Shown here in pieces: positions 25,073 through 36,709 of a stretch of 64,000 nucleotides of DNA. Every line of letters begins with the position of its first letter. Position 1 is the stretch's first letter. Source of the DNA: Siderastrea radians. Lineage: Eukaryota; Cnidaria; Anthozoa; Scleractinia; Rhizangiidae. The translations under genes were made by a program, and so were the position numbers. The DNA lies in the NCBI GenBank assembly GCA_964017195.1, contig OZ024891.1:10884458-10948457 (forward strand). Reading direction: 5' to 3'. A model generated the notes under the pieces. The model made no database searches. It saw only the letters and a list, made by a program, of their open reading frames with translations, and was not told where the DNA came from.

Positions 25073-25327
25073 TTTATAAAGCACAAGCTGGATATGACGT
25101 CATCGTGCAAGTGTGGACATGTCCATCCCTGTGGGAAGGACAAGTGTGGGCAAGTCATTGTTGTGGTATGACGTCATCGGGCAAGTGTGGGCATGTCAAT
25201 CCCCGTGGGAAGGACAAGCGTAGACAAGTCATTCCCATCGGGCGGGCAATTGTCTATCAAGACAATGGGGCAAGTTCAGGCAAACACCCCCTTGTGACTG
25301 ACGTCACTCAGTTCAACCCGTATAAAA
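25073..25327. promoter_or_regulatory. Divergent Polinton promoter with two 74-bp repeats and three CRE palindromes
   Basis: TGACGTCA occurs at 25095-25102, 25169-25176 and 25299-25306. The first two sit at the same place in tandem 74-bp units (25093-25166, 25167-25240) that also share GTGGGAAGGACAAG. TATAAAA at 25321-25327 faces the plus-strand gene at 25369, and TTTATAAA at 25073-25080 faces the minus-strand gene. TGACGTCA is the cAMP-response element bound by CREB/ATF bZIP factors. An enhancer-like role is inferred from the arrangement. Confidence 0.65.
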
Positions 25328-25368
25328 AAGAGTTCCACAGACAGACAAACCATATATAAGTCGTAATC

Positions 25369-26234
25369 ATGTCCATGTCTACAGACCTGTCTCGCAAGAG
25401 AAAAGCCAAATCGTCTGCGAACAAGACCCAAAAGAAGAAAAAAGTGGAAGAGATTCAACCTCAGCCTAAAATGGGACCCTATGATCCTTAAGCTTATGCC
25501 ATGGTGGAAGAGACCCGAGCCGCTGTAGAAGCCAAGAACCCAAAGGAGAAACCTGAGGAAGGAGAGATTCAAACATTATTGGAAGATCTGCAACTATCGG
25601 ACAATGAGACCCTTCAATCACCCAGTAAAGTGGATAACATGATTTGCCCATGCCATCTGGTGCGTTTGGAAAATCGTCAATCGTCCAATGGTTGGAACTA
25701 TGTCAATGTCCAAAACAACCCTGCTTACTCTTTTGCGATAAAGATCAAGCTCCAGAGTACATGTCTGAAGTTTACAAGAACGTCCATCCAGACATTTGTG
25801 ACAGATGGGAGAGACTGACTTGTTTCTGTGGTCAATTGCCTACCTTGCGTCAAAGTCATTCAGCCAAGAACCCCAATCGATTGTACCTCAATTGCACCTC
25901 AATTGCACCTCATCGATGCAGATTCTTCCGATGGGCAGATCAACCAATAGAGCCGAACAATCCAAAAGATCCACTCAGTGTTCGTCAGTGGTTGACAGAA
26001 GAGTTAAACAATTCAGCAGATCCACCACCAACAACACCTGAAGATGACAATGAGGGGTTAAAACGCATGTGTAGAATGGCTACCATATTTCAAAGCCCCG
26101 GGTTTCAAAATCCAGCACCACCTCCACCCAAGTACAGTGACAGTGTGCAGAACTGGCAGCAAAGTCTAGAGACAGTAGAATATGACAAGTTGGAAGATCT
26201 TAGGAACTGGTATAACCGTACTGGTCTATTTTAA
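25369..26234 (+). pseudogene. GRF zinc-finger protein gene (one stop, one frameshift)
   Basis: The reading starts at ATG 25369 with a Lys-rich, NLS-like head (SRKRKAK, QKKKKVEE), passes an in-frame TAA at 25489-25491 and an acidic linker, shifts frame near 25,640 and continues to 26234. The second half has CQCPKQPC and the GRF-like module TCFCGQ...NCT...CRFFRWAD. GRF zinc fingers bind single-stranded nucleic acid in topoisomerase III, TTF2 and nucleases, so a role in element replication or transcription is plausible. The C-terminal 60 residues are Pro-rich and unassigned. Confidence 0.6.
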
Positions 26235-26282
26235 GAGCATGTATAAAAGTCGATGTGATTCCAATAAAAATCAGTTTGAAAC

Positions 26283-26615
26283 ATGGCTGGGCTTATGTGT
26301 TATGTCGTGGATTATTTATGGGATTTGGTGCAATGGAAAAGTCATCAGTACCTTTGTGAACGTTTGTATGAACAGCAAGAGGGAGAAAGAATTCCTATTC
26401 CACCTTATTTTGAAGACGAAAAACCACTTACCGTATTTATAGATACGCATGTACAAGTCAACCTGTATCGTTGGGTTGTTTTTGTCTTATGGTTGAAATC
26501 TTATCCTAACGCTTGGACTTGGTTTCGAATCATACAAAAGACCCATCCCTCATCCATTCCCTCTTTACTTACCTTGGAAAAGACGTTATGGCACCTCGAA
26601 AAAAACAGGCGGTGA
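26283..26615 (+). CDS. Unknown Polinton protein, about 110 aa
   Basis: An open frame from ATG 26283 runs into and overlaps the integrase start at 26588 in another frame. It is rich in Trp, Tyr and Leu, with an acidic-aromatic stretch (PPYFEDEKPL) and a hydrophobic segment (VNLYRWVVFVLWL) that could span or touch a membrane. I recognise no family. Its last 35 codons may be a frameshift product, since the surrounding element is decayed. Confidence 0.4.
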   Translation: MAGLMCYVVDYLWDLVQWKSHQYLCERLYEQQEGERIPIPPYFEDEKPLTVFIDTHVQVNLYRWVVFVLWLKSYPNAWTWFRIIQKTHPSSIPSLLTLEKTLWHLEKNRR

Positions 26616-26893
26616 AAAAAGTGTCTGTGGCAGATGCCTTGTTAAAACGATATCACAACCCTTCTGCGTCGGGGAGTTTAGGAGGTATTCAACGATTTGC
26701 CAAAGCCTATGGTGTGCCCTTGAAAGTAGCTCAAAATCTGTTGAAAAAAGATTTAGCTTACACGTTACATAAACCACGACGACGACGGTTTCCCACCATT
26801 CCTGTGGTAGTAGGAGGATTGGACGATCAATGGGTGGCAGATTTGGTGGAAGTGCAATCCCTAGCCAAATACAATCGAGGGGTGCGTTATCTA
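26588..26893 (+). pseudogene. Polinton integrase, N-terminal part (split by nested insertion)
   Basis: ATG 26588 opens a Lys-rich head (MAPRKKQAVKKV), a helical region of about 60 residues and the start of the RNase H-like catalytic core, where QWVADLVEV provides the first catalytic Asp of the DDE triad. Coding sense ends after RYL at the insertion point (26893/26894); the remaining open codons read inserted DNA. The other part begins at 35939. It would insert element DNA into the host chromosome, as retroviral integrases do. Confidence 0.8.
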
Positions 26894-26906
26894 ATTCCCT
26901 TGCGAA

Positions 26907-27200
26907 CTGAATTCCCAGAAAAGATGGAATTCCTAGGAATTCTTAAGAATTCCTAGGAATTCCAAACGATTCCTAGACATGCAAATTAGGAAAAACATAA
27001 AAGTTTGGAATTTCTGGGAATATATGGCAATGTGTTAAAACTGTACTTGGAATTATTAGAAATTCCTAGGAATTCCCAATAATACCAAAACTGATAATGA
27101 AAGGGCTTGGGAATGTCTGAGAATATATGGGAATGGCTAAATTAAATGGTTTGGGCTAATAAAAATGGTTGGGAATTTATGAGAATAAATAGGAATGACT
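26907..27200. repeat. Left subterminal palindromic array of the nested insertion
   Basis: Repeated AATTCCTAGGAATT palindromes, alternating with GGAATT and GGGAATATATGGGAAT phrases, run inward from the left end, densest at 26,930-27,075. They match in inverted order the array at 35,570-35,910. Such subterminal repeats often bind the transposase. Confidence 0.75.
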
Positions 27201-27609
27201 AAATTAAATATGAGAAATATTGGCAATTTACTTGGAATAGCAACTTTAAGTCCCTGACTTAAATACTTGACAGACTTCAAGTTGAGGATATTTCAGTAAA
27301 ATGTCTTTGGAACTTCCAGGAAGTTATAAAAAGGACATTTAATGTATCACACAGTCAAACAAGTCTTCACTTGTTTTCTAAACATTGAGGTATTCCTGAA
27401 CCTTTGAGGACAGGTCAGGCAAACAAAATTGAAAGGTACATACATGACTCAAAAATTAATAAATAAATAAATTCCTTATGTAAATTATGTGTTAGCTCGC
27501 TTGTTGAATTGAGGACACCAACTGAATAAAGGATGAATACATACATGTACCAAAGCAGCAAAAGCATCTTATTATGCTATTATTTTCTGTTTACAAAAAA
27601 AATATATCC

Positions 27610-27795
27610 TTAAAAATTGTCCATGACACAAGTAACTATAAAGTATCTTAAAAAAAAATATTGTTCATGACACAGCTTCAACCACACTCCATTGAAGTTA
27701 GGCAGTGTGCTAGGCATGGATTTGCAGAGTTCCCTTTGAGAAAGAACACTTTTTTCCACAATGTCCTCTTCCTTTGCCAGTTGAAATTTACCTCT
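27610..27795 (-). other. Exon-like segment inside the nested insertion, minus strand
   Basis: A pyrimidine-rich acceptor precedes a frame reading GKFQLAKEEDIVEKSVLSQR and about 40 further residues. The amino-acid content is normal-looking, but no partner exon or family is recognised. It could be a captured host exon or chance. Confidence 0.25.
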
Positions 27796-28878
27796 GAAAA
27801 TAAAGAATAAAATAAAAGTAAACGAGAAGTCATGAAATGATGCCTTCAAATAAATACTATTATCATACCACCGTACGACCTCACTCATGCAATTTTATTG
27901 AAAACATACTCAGGAGATGAGGTGTGTAGGGGCAGATACATGTAGGTTGGTGTGAGCTGGTCCAGAAGAGCTGTCCAGCTCTGCACACATTGTCACCTGA
28001 TTACTATAGTGTGCACGCAAGTCTTCATTCGTTTAGTATTTATCAAGACCTTTCCGTAACTTTCCAATCAAATTCAGCCTTAAAATGGTGGTATGATAAA
28101 ATACTTCTTGACTACGCTGTAAGTTAGGTCAGGCCGGAGGGCAAAATATTTGGATCTCGGTCATGGCGCATGGAACTACTCTGCCCGTATTACATGCGCT
28201 AGAGCCAAATACTTTCCCATCCAGCCCTCCCACTCAGTCAATAAGTACATATTATTATTAGGAGACAATTACACAACAACGACTTTTAAGACCGTATCAC
28301 GTAATTGATGACAGGACTTGTGATTATTTCACTCTAATAACTTCACTTTCTTGTGGATTTCATGTTAGTAAAGAAAATGAATACAACAGTAGGTAATGTC
28401 GAGGAAGGGATTTAAGAACCCCCAGCCACTTAATTTACAAGTGCATCAATGTTTTGAATATGAACAGTCCATTCTTATTCAATGAGATACAAATGGGGTC
28501 AGATATTCTTAATTTTTTGCTTGTCGACCACAGGGTCAGCTGTACCCAATCTTTTGACTGAGTAACAGTTTGATTAATATTAGTGTTTGTGCTGCTGCAC
28601 TGTATACAAAGTGAGCTGTTGTAAAGATCGTTTCTGAACTGGATGCAGAACGAGAGTGCTCCTTGATGATAAAAAGCTGTATAAACTCGAGCATACAAAT
28701 AATTCTTTTATTCAACCCATTCAATGGCAAGAAAAGTCGATATCTCCGAATTATATTCTATATTCCTCTAAAAGTCTAACTCATTATTAAAATTTGAATA
28801 TGTTTCAAATGAAGCTCCCTTTTTTTCACAGGATGTTTATGTGTGGGCGCCATACTCGACTTTTCTATCGACACAACA

Positions 28879-29070
28879 TGGGCCATTCCATGTAATGTCT
28901 GCCACTCCCCCCCCCCCCCCCCCACTCCCATTGAGGTACAGGGAAATCCTAAAGGGAAGGGAGGGGGTTTCAAAAGTCATTTATGAAGGAGTAGCTATGT
29001 CGGTTCCTTTGATCTCTCAAAAACATCTCCCTTTTTTAGTGGGGGTGCATACATGAAATGGAATGGCCCA
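28879..29070. mobile_element. Small MITE, about 190 bp
   Basis: Termini TGGGCCATTCCATGTAATG and CATGAAATGGAATGGCCCA are inverted repeats, with a C-run (about 28,908-28,923) just inside the left arm. There is no coding capacity. Confidence 0.5.
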
Positions 29071-31198
29071 ATGGCGTCCAACTGCATAAGACATAGTTTA
29101 GAATCTGTTCAAGAAATTAAAGATTAATACTGTACCTTTATGTAAGAGAAGGTAGCTCTGCATCGAATACTACAACTCTTCAACCACTGGAATAAAAATA
29201 CTATCCATGTTTTCCTTTCTGGCGTACATAAACGACACGGCGATAGCCACCAAATACAAACAATCCGAACACTCCGAACACTCCAGGAAAGAATCACTGG
29301 TCACTGGTTACGCGCGCCTGCAATTTTCAAGCGTGCGGTTGTAAGTCACATGACCTCTTGAAAGCGGCCCGGTCGCATGGCTGTCTTACCGGTGAGGCGG
29401 CCATTTTCAAATTACGTTGATCAATATGTCAAGAGTTGCAAGTTTATCATACGCGAAAATGGTTTATTACACTATTCTTTTGGACTACTTTCGCTTACGA
29501 TAAGTGAGGCTCAACCCAAATTGCTTCAGTGGAAGTTGATAGTAAAGATGGTGGATAATTGTTCGATTCAAGATGGTTGTAAACGGACTAACCGATTTCA
29601 AGGTGAGTAACTTACATTTTATTTTCTATCGAGGGCTTAAACAAATTAGTTCCCTTCTTTGCGACATTCTGCCAAATGAGTGTAACAGGCCTTAATACAG
29701 TGTGTAAAGCGTGCAATTCTTCAAGGAACAGAAATCAAAAGGGACGTTGTTCAGTAAAATTGCCCCCAGGGTGGACAGTGTTAATTCTCACTGGTTAAAA
29801 GTAATAACGAATTCAAAACCATGTGTTAGTAGAGTGACTAACGCTTTTCATAATAAGTTTAGTTGAAGGTAATTTCATGTTGCCTACACGCTAAGTAACA
29901 ATTCAGTTTCTCTCAGATATGTGAGCACATTAAATTGAATGCATTAAAAGCCTACATCTGTAAATTGTTCTTCAATGACCAGTCAAAGGCGATTGAACTT
30001 GAAATGAACATACATTTGCCAATTTAGAAGGAGTGAGTTCTTAAACGTTTTGTGTGATTTAAATATATTATTGATTTTTTTAAATCAAAGATACTGATTG
30101 TATGTAACAACATGATTTCATAAAATTAGAATGAGACCTAGAATAATAGCAACTTCAGGTCTTTCCCATTTGCATTTGACAATGCTCCAGTGGCTTAAGG
30201 TGGAATTTTGTGCATTTCTAAAAGTTTCCTTTTTAAGGGGTTTGCATATGGAAGATTTTCATTGCAATCAACAATTTTACCAATTTTAAGTGGTTACCAG
30301 ATTCATGGGTTTGTTCCAAGCATTTGTGAATGTCCAGTGTGTGCCTAGATACATGTACTGAGCAATAATTTATCATGTGGGCATATAAAACCCCAAAACG
30401 TGAAACTCACATTGTCAAGAGGGTTAAAGACACATGTTTGATTGAAGCAGAGTTCAGCCATCTATTACACGTTGCATAGCTTTAAAAATGTTAAAACTTC
30501 AATTTCTTGACGAAAGGGGTCTTTGGATCACACTCCATGATGCGAAACACAACACCCTGCGACAGAATTAAACACAATATTAAGCCGGACCGGGCATTAC
30601 AAACATCAGGAAAGAAACTCATCATGTTGCAGATTATAGTAATTTAGATTCTTTAATAATTGTCTGTGACAAATTCAAATATGAGAGGCTGAAAAACCTA
30701 TCGAGTTCTTAAATGAGGTAAATTCAACGTACCTTACATGTCGCTTAACAGACAATCCGAGGTCATATTTAACTGAACTCCATCATATAGTGATCTGAGA
30801 AAGATTGATGTGACCTCAAGATCAAAGTCTTGGAAATGTGACATTATTTTAAGTTGTAATGCTCAATTCAGTCACCATTTGAAAATCCTCCAAACTAAAC
30901 CCACTACAAAAATGCAAGAAGCAGCATTGGTCGAAAGACTGAGATACGCACATGTATATAAAGTGCAGTGGACAAAGATGTGAAGTACAGTGTAGGAGTC
31001 GTGCAGGCCTTCCAAGCCCATTTTATAACTGAAAAATTCACATGGTCTTTGGGTAGGGTGTGATGAAGAATTCTTGTTACCAATTTGGCAACTAATTTTC
31101 AGGATTTGGTTGACAATGCAGAAAGTTTAGGCACATTGGCAACTTTATTAGGCGCAATTTCGTGCCCTGTGTAAAGTGTGTTGAACTGACTCTAGTTA
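29071..31198. other. Non-coding interior of the nested insertion
   Basis: I see nothing definite. Near 29,376-29,603 a short open frame ends at AAG|GTGAGT, a possible first exon and donor, in less A+T-rich sequence that could be a promoter. No second exon is evident. Confidence 0.3.
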
Positions 31199-32407
31199 GC
31201 CTGCGAGCAGGCACACTTAGTGTGCTATTCGCACGAGTATCTTGGCGGCAGAAGTCGGTGAGCAAAGCGAGCCAGCGAGAAGAATGGGGCGAGGAAAAGT
31301 GAGCCTGCACGAAAGCCGTTGAATTTTGAATTCTGCCCCTGTGAGGTGACAAGTCTTAACTGTCAAGGTATCAATTATCTAACCAATCAGCAAGCGAAGC
31401 AAAATTTAAACAAATACCACAGCAGATTTTCACACTCGAGAGGATCGAGTTCTTTATGAGTGTGCCAGAATAGTGTAAAAGAAAATTATAAACACAGTTG
31501 ACAATTTTTGCCGCGTTTAAATTAGACTTGCCACAAGTCGACCTCACGAGTTTCAGAGCACAAAAGCCGGAAAGTGAGTGGAGCAAGCTTTTTAGGCTGT
31601 GAAGCGGTGGAGTGACGAAGTCCTGCAACATATAAAATGGGACAAAGGACTTTTTTGAAAGTGTACATTTTAAAAATGTGTTCTATTCGAAATCAGTATA
31701 CACTGTAGAAGTTTAAAATATCAAACTCCAGGGATATGAAACTTGCAATAACAAAGAGTATCGAGCTGCTACCTCAGAAGACTAATCACCCTTACATTAT
31801 GCGTTGCAAACATCTGTAACCAGGAACAAGCGATACCATCTTCCCACAATGACAAATAACCGAACTCAGTGTAACAATGACTGCAAGATAATGCCCACTG
31901 CATGGTCAAAAAAAGATGTTACATTTCCTGTCATTACAGAGATCCCAAGAAGATAGGCTTGAAAACCACCATGCACTAAAACCAGTGTGGCTGATATTCC
32001 AAAAAATTACACAAAACTGCAATCGCTAACCAGACACAACCAGCTGAGTCACGCTAAGAAATTGAATCGATTGAAAAACTGACAGACTGTGAACAGTTGT
32101 CCTATTTTCCTTCTCACTAAAATTAGAATAAGAAAGATACTGCTCGCAGTCTAAGAAACCGAGAAAGGTGACAACCAGTAACACCACTTTGCTTGTTATT
32201 TGTCACAATAATAAAGTCTGTTATCATGTGTCATTTCAAACCAATCAGAATGCTGCGTTCATGGACGAATGCAGAGAATTCCAAATTCAGTGGCTTTTCT
32301 GCAGGCTCACTTTTCCTCGCACCATTCTCGCCGGCCCGCTTTGCTTGCCAACTTCCGCCGCCAACATACTTGCACGAATAGCACACTAATTGAGCCTGCT
32401 CGCAGGC
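31199..32407. mobile_element. 1.2-kb foldback element with about 140-bp inverted arms
   Basis: The left arm starts GCCTGCGAGCAGGC and the right arm ends GCCTGCTCGCAGGC. The inverted arms match over about 140 bp at roughly 80 percent by eye (shared phrases GTGTGCTATTCG and CGAGGAAAAGTGAGCCTGC). TA flanks both sides (31197-31198, 32408-32409), compatible with a TA-target transposon. The interior has no open frame of note. Confidence 0.7.
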
Positions 32408-32409
32408 TA

Positions 32410-34846
32410 GATTCTAGTTAGTTCTTTGCACGACTGGCATGAACCAAATATTAATTAAACTTACTGAACATCTTTTGTATCACACTAATTTTTTTAAGGT
32501 CATTGCCCTGTATTGCATTGCGCATCCTTAATGCACACGATTTGTGGAGTCATTGGTGCGCGCTGAAAGCGTGTGCATGTCTAGCGAGTAATGGATTTCC
32601 TATGAGGCTAAGCTCACCAGGGAAAAGAAAGGTCATTTACTCTTAAACAAGCATGGTGACCTATCTTTTTTTCCACTTATTTTTGACCTACCATTCATCC
32701 TCTTTTTGTTCAAAGAGTTAGAAAAAAAACACATGTTCAAAAAAAAAGGTTATTGCTAGAAACACATTACTCATGGAGATGAAATCACGACCTCGAGAAC
32801 ACGCACATGAGGAAGGTTTGAAGTCAATTTTGTCTGATGCTTCGAGCATCTGCCCTAAAACATCTAGTAAATTGTTCCTTGTTATCGGTATTTCACATCT
32901 AGTAGATTGTTTCAAGATTTGCATTAATTATGTGCTTCCTGTTCCTATGGAAAGTAGCATAAACTGATCAAATACACATGTGTTTGTCAGGAAAAATTGC
33001 ATGGAATTATGGGCTAACTTGAGACGATGATATCTCGTGAACAGACATGGGGACCTATTCTTTTTATTTTATATTTCAAAACATTGCACGATAGATAACA
33101 ACTAGTGAAAGTTTGACAAAAACTATATGTTAAATTTTATTTCGGGGGAATGACCTTAATTCTTGTTTTGATTGCAAAATTATTGAAAAGTCTGTAACAC
33201 AATCAACTGGGCTAGATGGCTGACACTGTTAGTTACATACTAGAACTTAAATTTCAGTTAAAACTGAACCTCTGCGTGCATACATGTATACATCTACATT
33301 GCTCCTTCAACAATCTCCTAGGATCTGCAAAGTACTGTACTACATGTACTGTGGTGTAGATAGAATTAGAGTATGGTTTACTGTACGTTCACCTTAGCTT
33401 AATATTAGTGCATGGTAAATAAATTTATTGTTTATGAGCCAAAGTTTTATTAATCAGAATATTTTTCTTCAGGGTCTACATATGTACACATTGTATGTAC
33501 TCCCAGTTCTACAGCAAAACAGTTTGTTGATTCACATTGTACATGGCAAAGAAATGCATCACACTTGATCAGGTAAGTTACTCAAACATATACATTAGAA
33601 TGCTCATTGTAACACTTCAATTTGTATTGCTTAGATCTGTTTTCTTTAAACATACCGGTAGTACGTGTAACATGTAATTAGGCTTTGGGTCGCAGGCTTT
33701 TCTTCAGGGATTATGACAGAATTACGTACACAGAGTTTGGAGTTGTTGAACTTTTCCATGGATTCATGTCATATCAACTGAAGGAAATATCTCCTTGGTG
33801 ATAACTGCTTGAATTAATAAGACATGAATACTTCATGTAGATTATAGTGGACTACATGTACATGTACATTGTGACTACAATATTGAACAGTCACTGAAAC
33901 AAACACCATGTGCTAAATATTGTAAATAACTACAGAGATTGGTCATGCATTAACCAAAAATGATTATATTTTTTAAGATGGTGGAGTAACCAGGATGAAA
34001 CATATTAAAAATTTTAAAAATGTGCTCAACATGTTGCGTATAGCAAGCAGAACATTATTTTATAGTAAATAATCCCTTGACTTAAATCAAACCCCTGACC
34101 ATCTGCACTCCAGCTGAACTACATGATACATTTTACTAAATAAATTAAGCTGCAAGGAAACTGGCAGTGAGGTAGATAATCTTACTAGGTTCATACTACA
34201 TCATATTGTCCTGCATTTTGCTAGAAAGGGCAGTGTGGAGGGCATCCTGACTGTATGGTGACCTTGTAAGCAATGACCTACAATATAGCTCCTTCTAGAC
34301 TCGTATAAGCTTCATTCTGTACAATAAAAGTGGTTAGAGCTCTTGATTGGTAAACGGGAACACCTCAGATTCAGCTTTTCTGGGGGTCTCATTCCATTTC
34401 AACACCTACATCTACACTCATACATGTTGGTCCAGGTGGATGGTAAAATACCATGTATTTGGCTCTCAGGCATGGCACACAGACCTCCTGCATTTGGTCG
34501 ATACGCCAAACATTTTCTTGTCTTACCTTCCCACTCATTCAATTAGAACATAATTATTAGTTTGAAAATTTTGAGAAACCATACATGAACATGTGAAAGC
34601 CATCACCATGTATTCACTAACTTACAGTGTTCTTTTATGGTGTATCAGAAAATTCTTCTCTGGTTAGTGGTTTTAAGGATTTGAAATGGTCTATCACTGT
34701 AATGCTAAAGCAATGTGAATGTCACTCAAGTGAGAGCTTAGCTTCAGATATCATTCTTATTGTGCCACTCAGGCTTCCACATCTTTGGAACACACTACTT
34801 GATTGTTTACTTTATTTTGTTTACTACTTGAACTGTAATTGTAAAT
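32410..34846. other. Non-coding interior of the nested insertion
   Basis: A+T-rich with repeated ACATGTA/TACATGT phrases. An inverted SINE-like copy lies at about 34,087-34,131 (matches 15,979-16,023). No gene is supported. Confidence 0.4.
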
Positions 34847-35003
34847 GTTGTGGTTCAAATTTTTCTTTAGTTTGAAACTTTTCAAACCAGATTAATTTTT
34901 ATTTTCCTTTGCCTTAGATTTTGGTAATGAATCTGAGACAAAGGGAAATAAAAATTATACTGGTTTGAAAATTTTTAAACCAAAGAAAAATTTGAACCAC
35001 AAC
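34847..35003. repeat. 157-bp hairpin with about 65-bp arms
   Basis: GTTGTGGTTCAAATTTTTCT begins the left arm and its near-perfect reverse complement ends the right arm. The whole could fold as a long stem with a loop near 34,920. It is either a small foldback MITE or a source of double-stranded RNA. Confidence 0.65.
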
Positions 35004-35569
35004 CTGTACCTGTACATATGTACCTTATATTTTATTGAGAATTAACGCTGCAACCTATTAATAATGTTGAGTGTATGACAGGTCTAGAATTTATATAAAA
35101 TTTCGATTTTTTTTTCCTAGGACCACATGTATAAGGCCATCAGAGGACCGAACTCAGAAGACTGCTAACAGCAAGTGAACTAAAGGCAGCCAAAACAGAT
35201 AAGACCTATATGTAAAATCAGTGAAGGCGGTACTTGATGATTGTTGAATTGTATTTCCAATTTTGCCTCATAAACAAAAATATAAGGTACAAAATGATAT
35301 TGAACTAATGTTATCATTTAACTCCTGTTGAAGATATGTTGAAAACAGACATTCTGAGGTAAACTGAATGTGCCCTTGTACCAAGAGCCCGGGAAAACTA
35401 GGGTTTTGCCCCGGTCCAAGCCTGGTTAAAAAACCAGACCCTCGATTTGTCTACTTTAAATATCAGCAACTGGCCTTTAAATTGAGGGATATTGCATCGT
35501 GTCCAACAGCTGTTTTTTTGTTACCATTTTGGGTCAAGTTTCTAATGTTTCCCCCACTTATTTAAGAAA

Positions 35570-35910
35570 TTCCCATTTATTCCCACAAATTCCTGACCAT
35601 TTTCCTATTTTTTCCCACATATTCCCAAAAATTCCCAGTTATTCTTTAACATTCCTTGGAATTCCTAGGAATTTCTGAAAGTAACTGGGAATTCTGTCTT
35701 TGATTTTCTTTTAGTTGGAATTCCTAGGAATTCCTAGGAATTTCAAGACAGCACCATTTAACCTTGGAATTCCTAAGAATTCTTAGGAATTCCAAGTCCA
35801 AATTTACCGTGAAAATTCACACCTCAGATTCTTAGGAATTCCTAGGAATTCTCAGGAATTCCTAAGAATTTTTTCCTAGGAATTCTTAGGATATTCTTAG
35901 GAATTCCTAG
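35570..35910. repeat. Right subterminal palindromic array of the nested insertion
   Basis: More than ten GGAATTCCTAGGAATT or GAATTCTTAGGAATTC variants are interspersed with AATTCCCA phrases, the inverted counterpart of the left array. Their self-complementary nature means each unit can form a small cruciform. Confidence 0.8.
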
Positions 35911-35938
35911 GAATTCTCAGAGTTATTTCGCAAGGGAA

Positions 35939-36709
35939 TTGACCGTGATTGATGTACTGTCCAAATACGCTTGGGTTCAACCTTTGAAAGACAGGGTTCT
36001 AGCATCGTCAAATCTTTGGATACTATAGTCAAGGAAGGGCGCCAACCGACCCGTTTACAAACCGATAAAGGCAAAGAATTTTACAATCGCCCGGTGGAAA
36101 GTTGGCTGAAAGAGCATGGCATACTTCATTTTTCTACCCATGGTGATGCGAAAGCCAGTGTGGTGGAACGGTTTAATCGAACCTTGAAACAACGGTTGTA
36201 TCGCTATTTTACAGCAGTCAACACACTCCAATTTGATGACATCTTGCAAGAGTTGATCAAGGGTTACAATGCAACCCCCCACCGAAGTATTGGTATGGCA
36301 CCCGATCAAGTGACCTGGAAAAATGAAAAAGCCGTTTGGAAAAGGTTGTATGTCAAACCTCGGAAAAAACGAACACCCACGCTAAAAGTAGGCGATCGTG
36401 TTCGACTCAACAAAATCTATCGCACCTTTCAAAAAGCTTATTTGCCCGGTTGGACCGAAGAGGTGTTTGTGGTGCATCGTGTCCTCCCTGGTTCTGTGCC
36501 TACCTATAAGATTCGTGAGTGGGACGAGTCACCCGTAAAAGGGACGTTTTACGAAGAGGATTTATAAAAAGTGAACGTGTCCGATCAAGCCTTGTTCCGT
36601 ATCGAGAAGGTACTTAAGCGTCGTAAAAATCAACTGTTGGTCAAGTGGAAAGGGTGGCCCGACAAGTACAATAGTTGGATATCGAGTCGAGACATCAAAC
36701 GACTATGAT
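35939..36709 (+). pseudogene. Polinton integrase, C-terminal part with DDE residues and chromodomain (broken)
   Basis: This continues the catalytic core after the nested insertion: TVIDVLSKYAW, then LQTDKGKEF with the second catalytic Asp and ASVVERFNRTLK with the Glu about 35 residues later, the D,D-35-E pattern of retroviral-type integrases. An SH3-like basic region (KVGDRVRLNK) follows. The C-terminus is a chromodomain (FRIEKVL, LLVKWKGWP, NSWIS), which in related elements may bind methylated histones. Breaks: a one-base indel near 35,990 and an in-frame TAA at 36565-36567 ahead of the chromodomain. The last codons overlap the next gene start (ATGATGA). Confidence 0.85.

Larger units (their letters stand above)
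26894..35938. mobile_element. 9.0-kb nested insertion with 14-bp terminal inverted repeats, no transposase seen
   Basis: The ends AATTCCCTTGCGAA (26893-26906) and TTCGCAAGGGAATT (35927-35940) are perfect inverted repeats, and they interrupt the integrase exactly between two in-frame halves. Next to each end are dense runs of GGAATTCCTAGGAATTC-like palindromes. The interior is A+T-rich, without a long open frame, and holds a MITE, a SINE-like piece and a foldback element. The target duplication is unclear: AATT flanks both sides if counted outside the CCC, but then the empty site would not be in frame. It is probably a large non-autonomous DNA transposon; the superfamily is not assigned. Confidence 0.7.

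Noticed and set aside
26930..35910. CRISPR array in the GGAATTCC repeats
   Set aside because: Units are palindromic and irregularly spaced without unique spacers, and the genome is animal.
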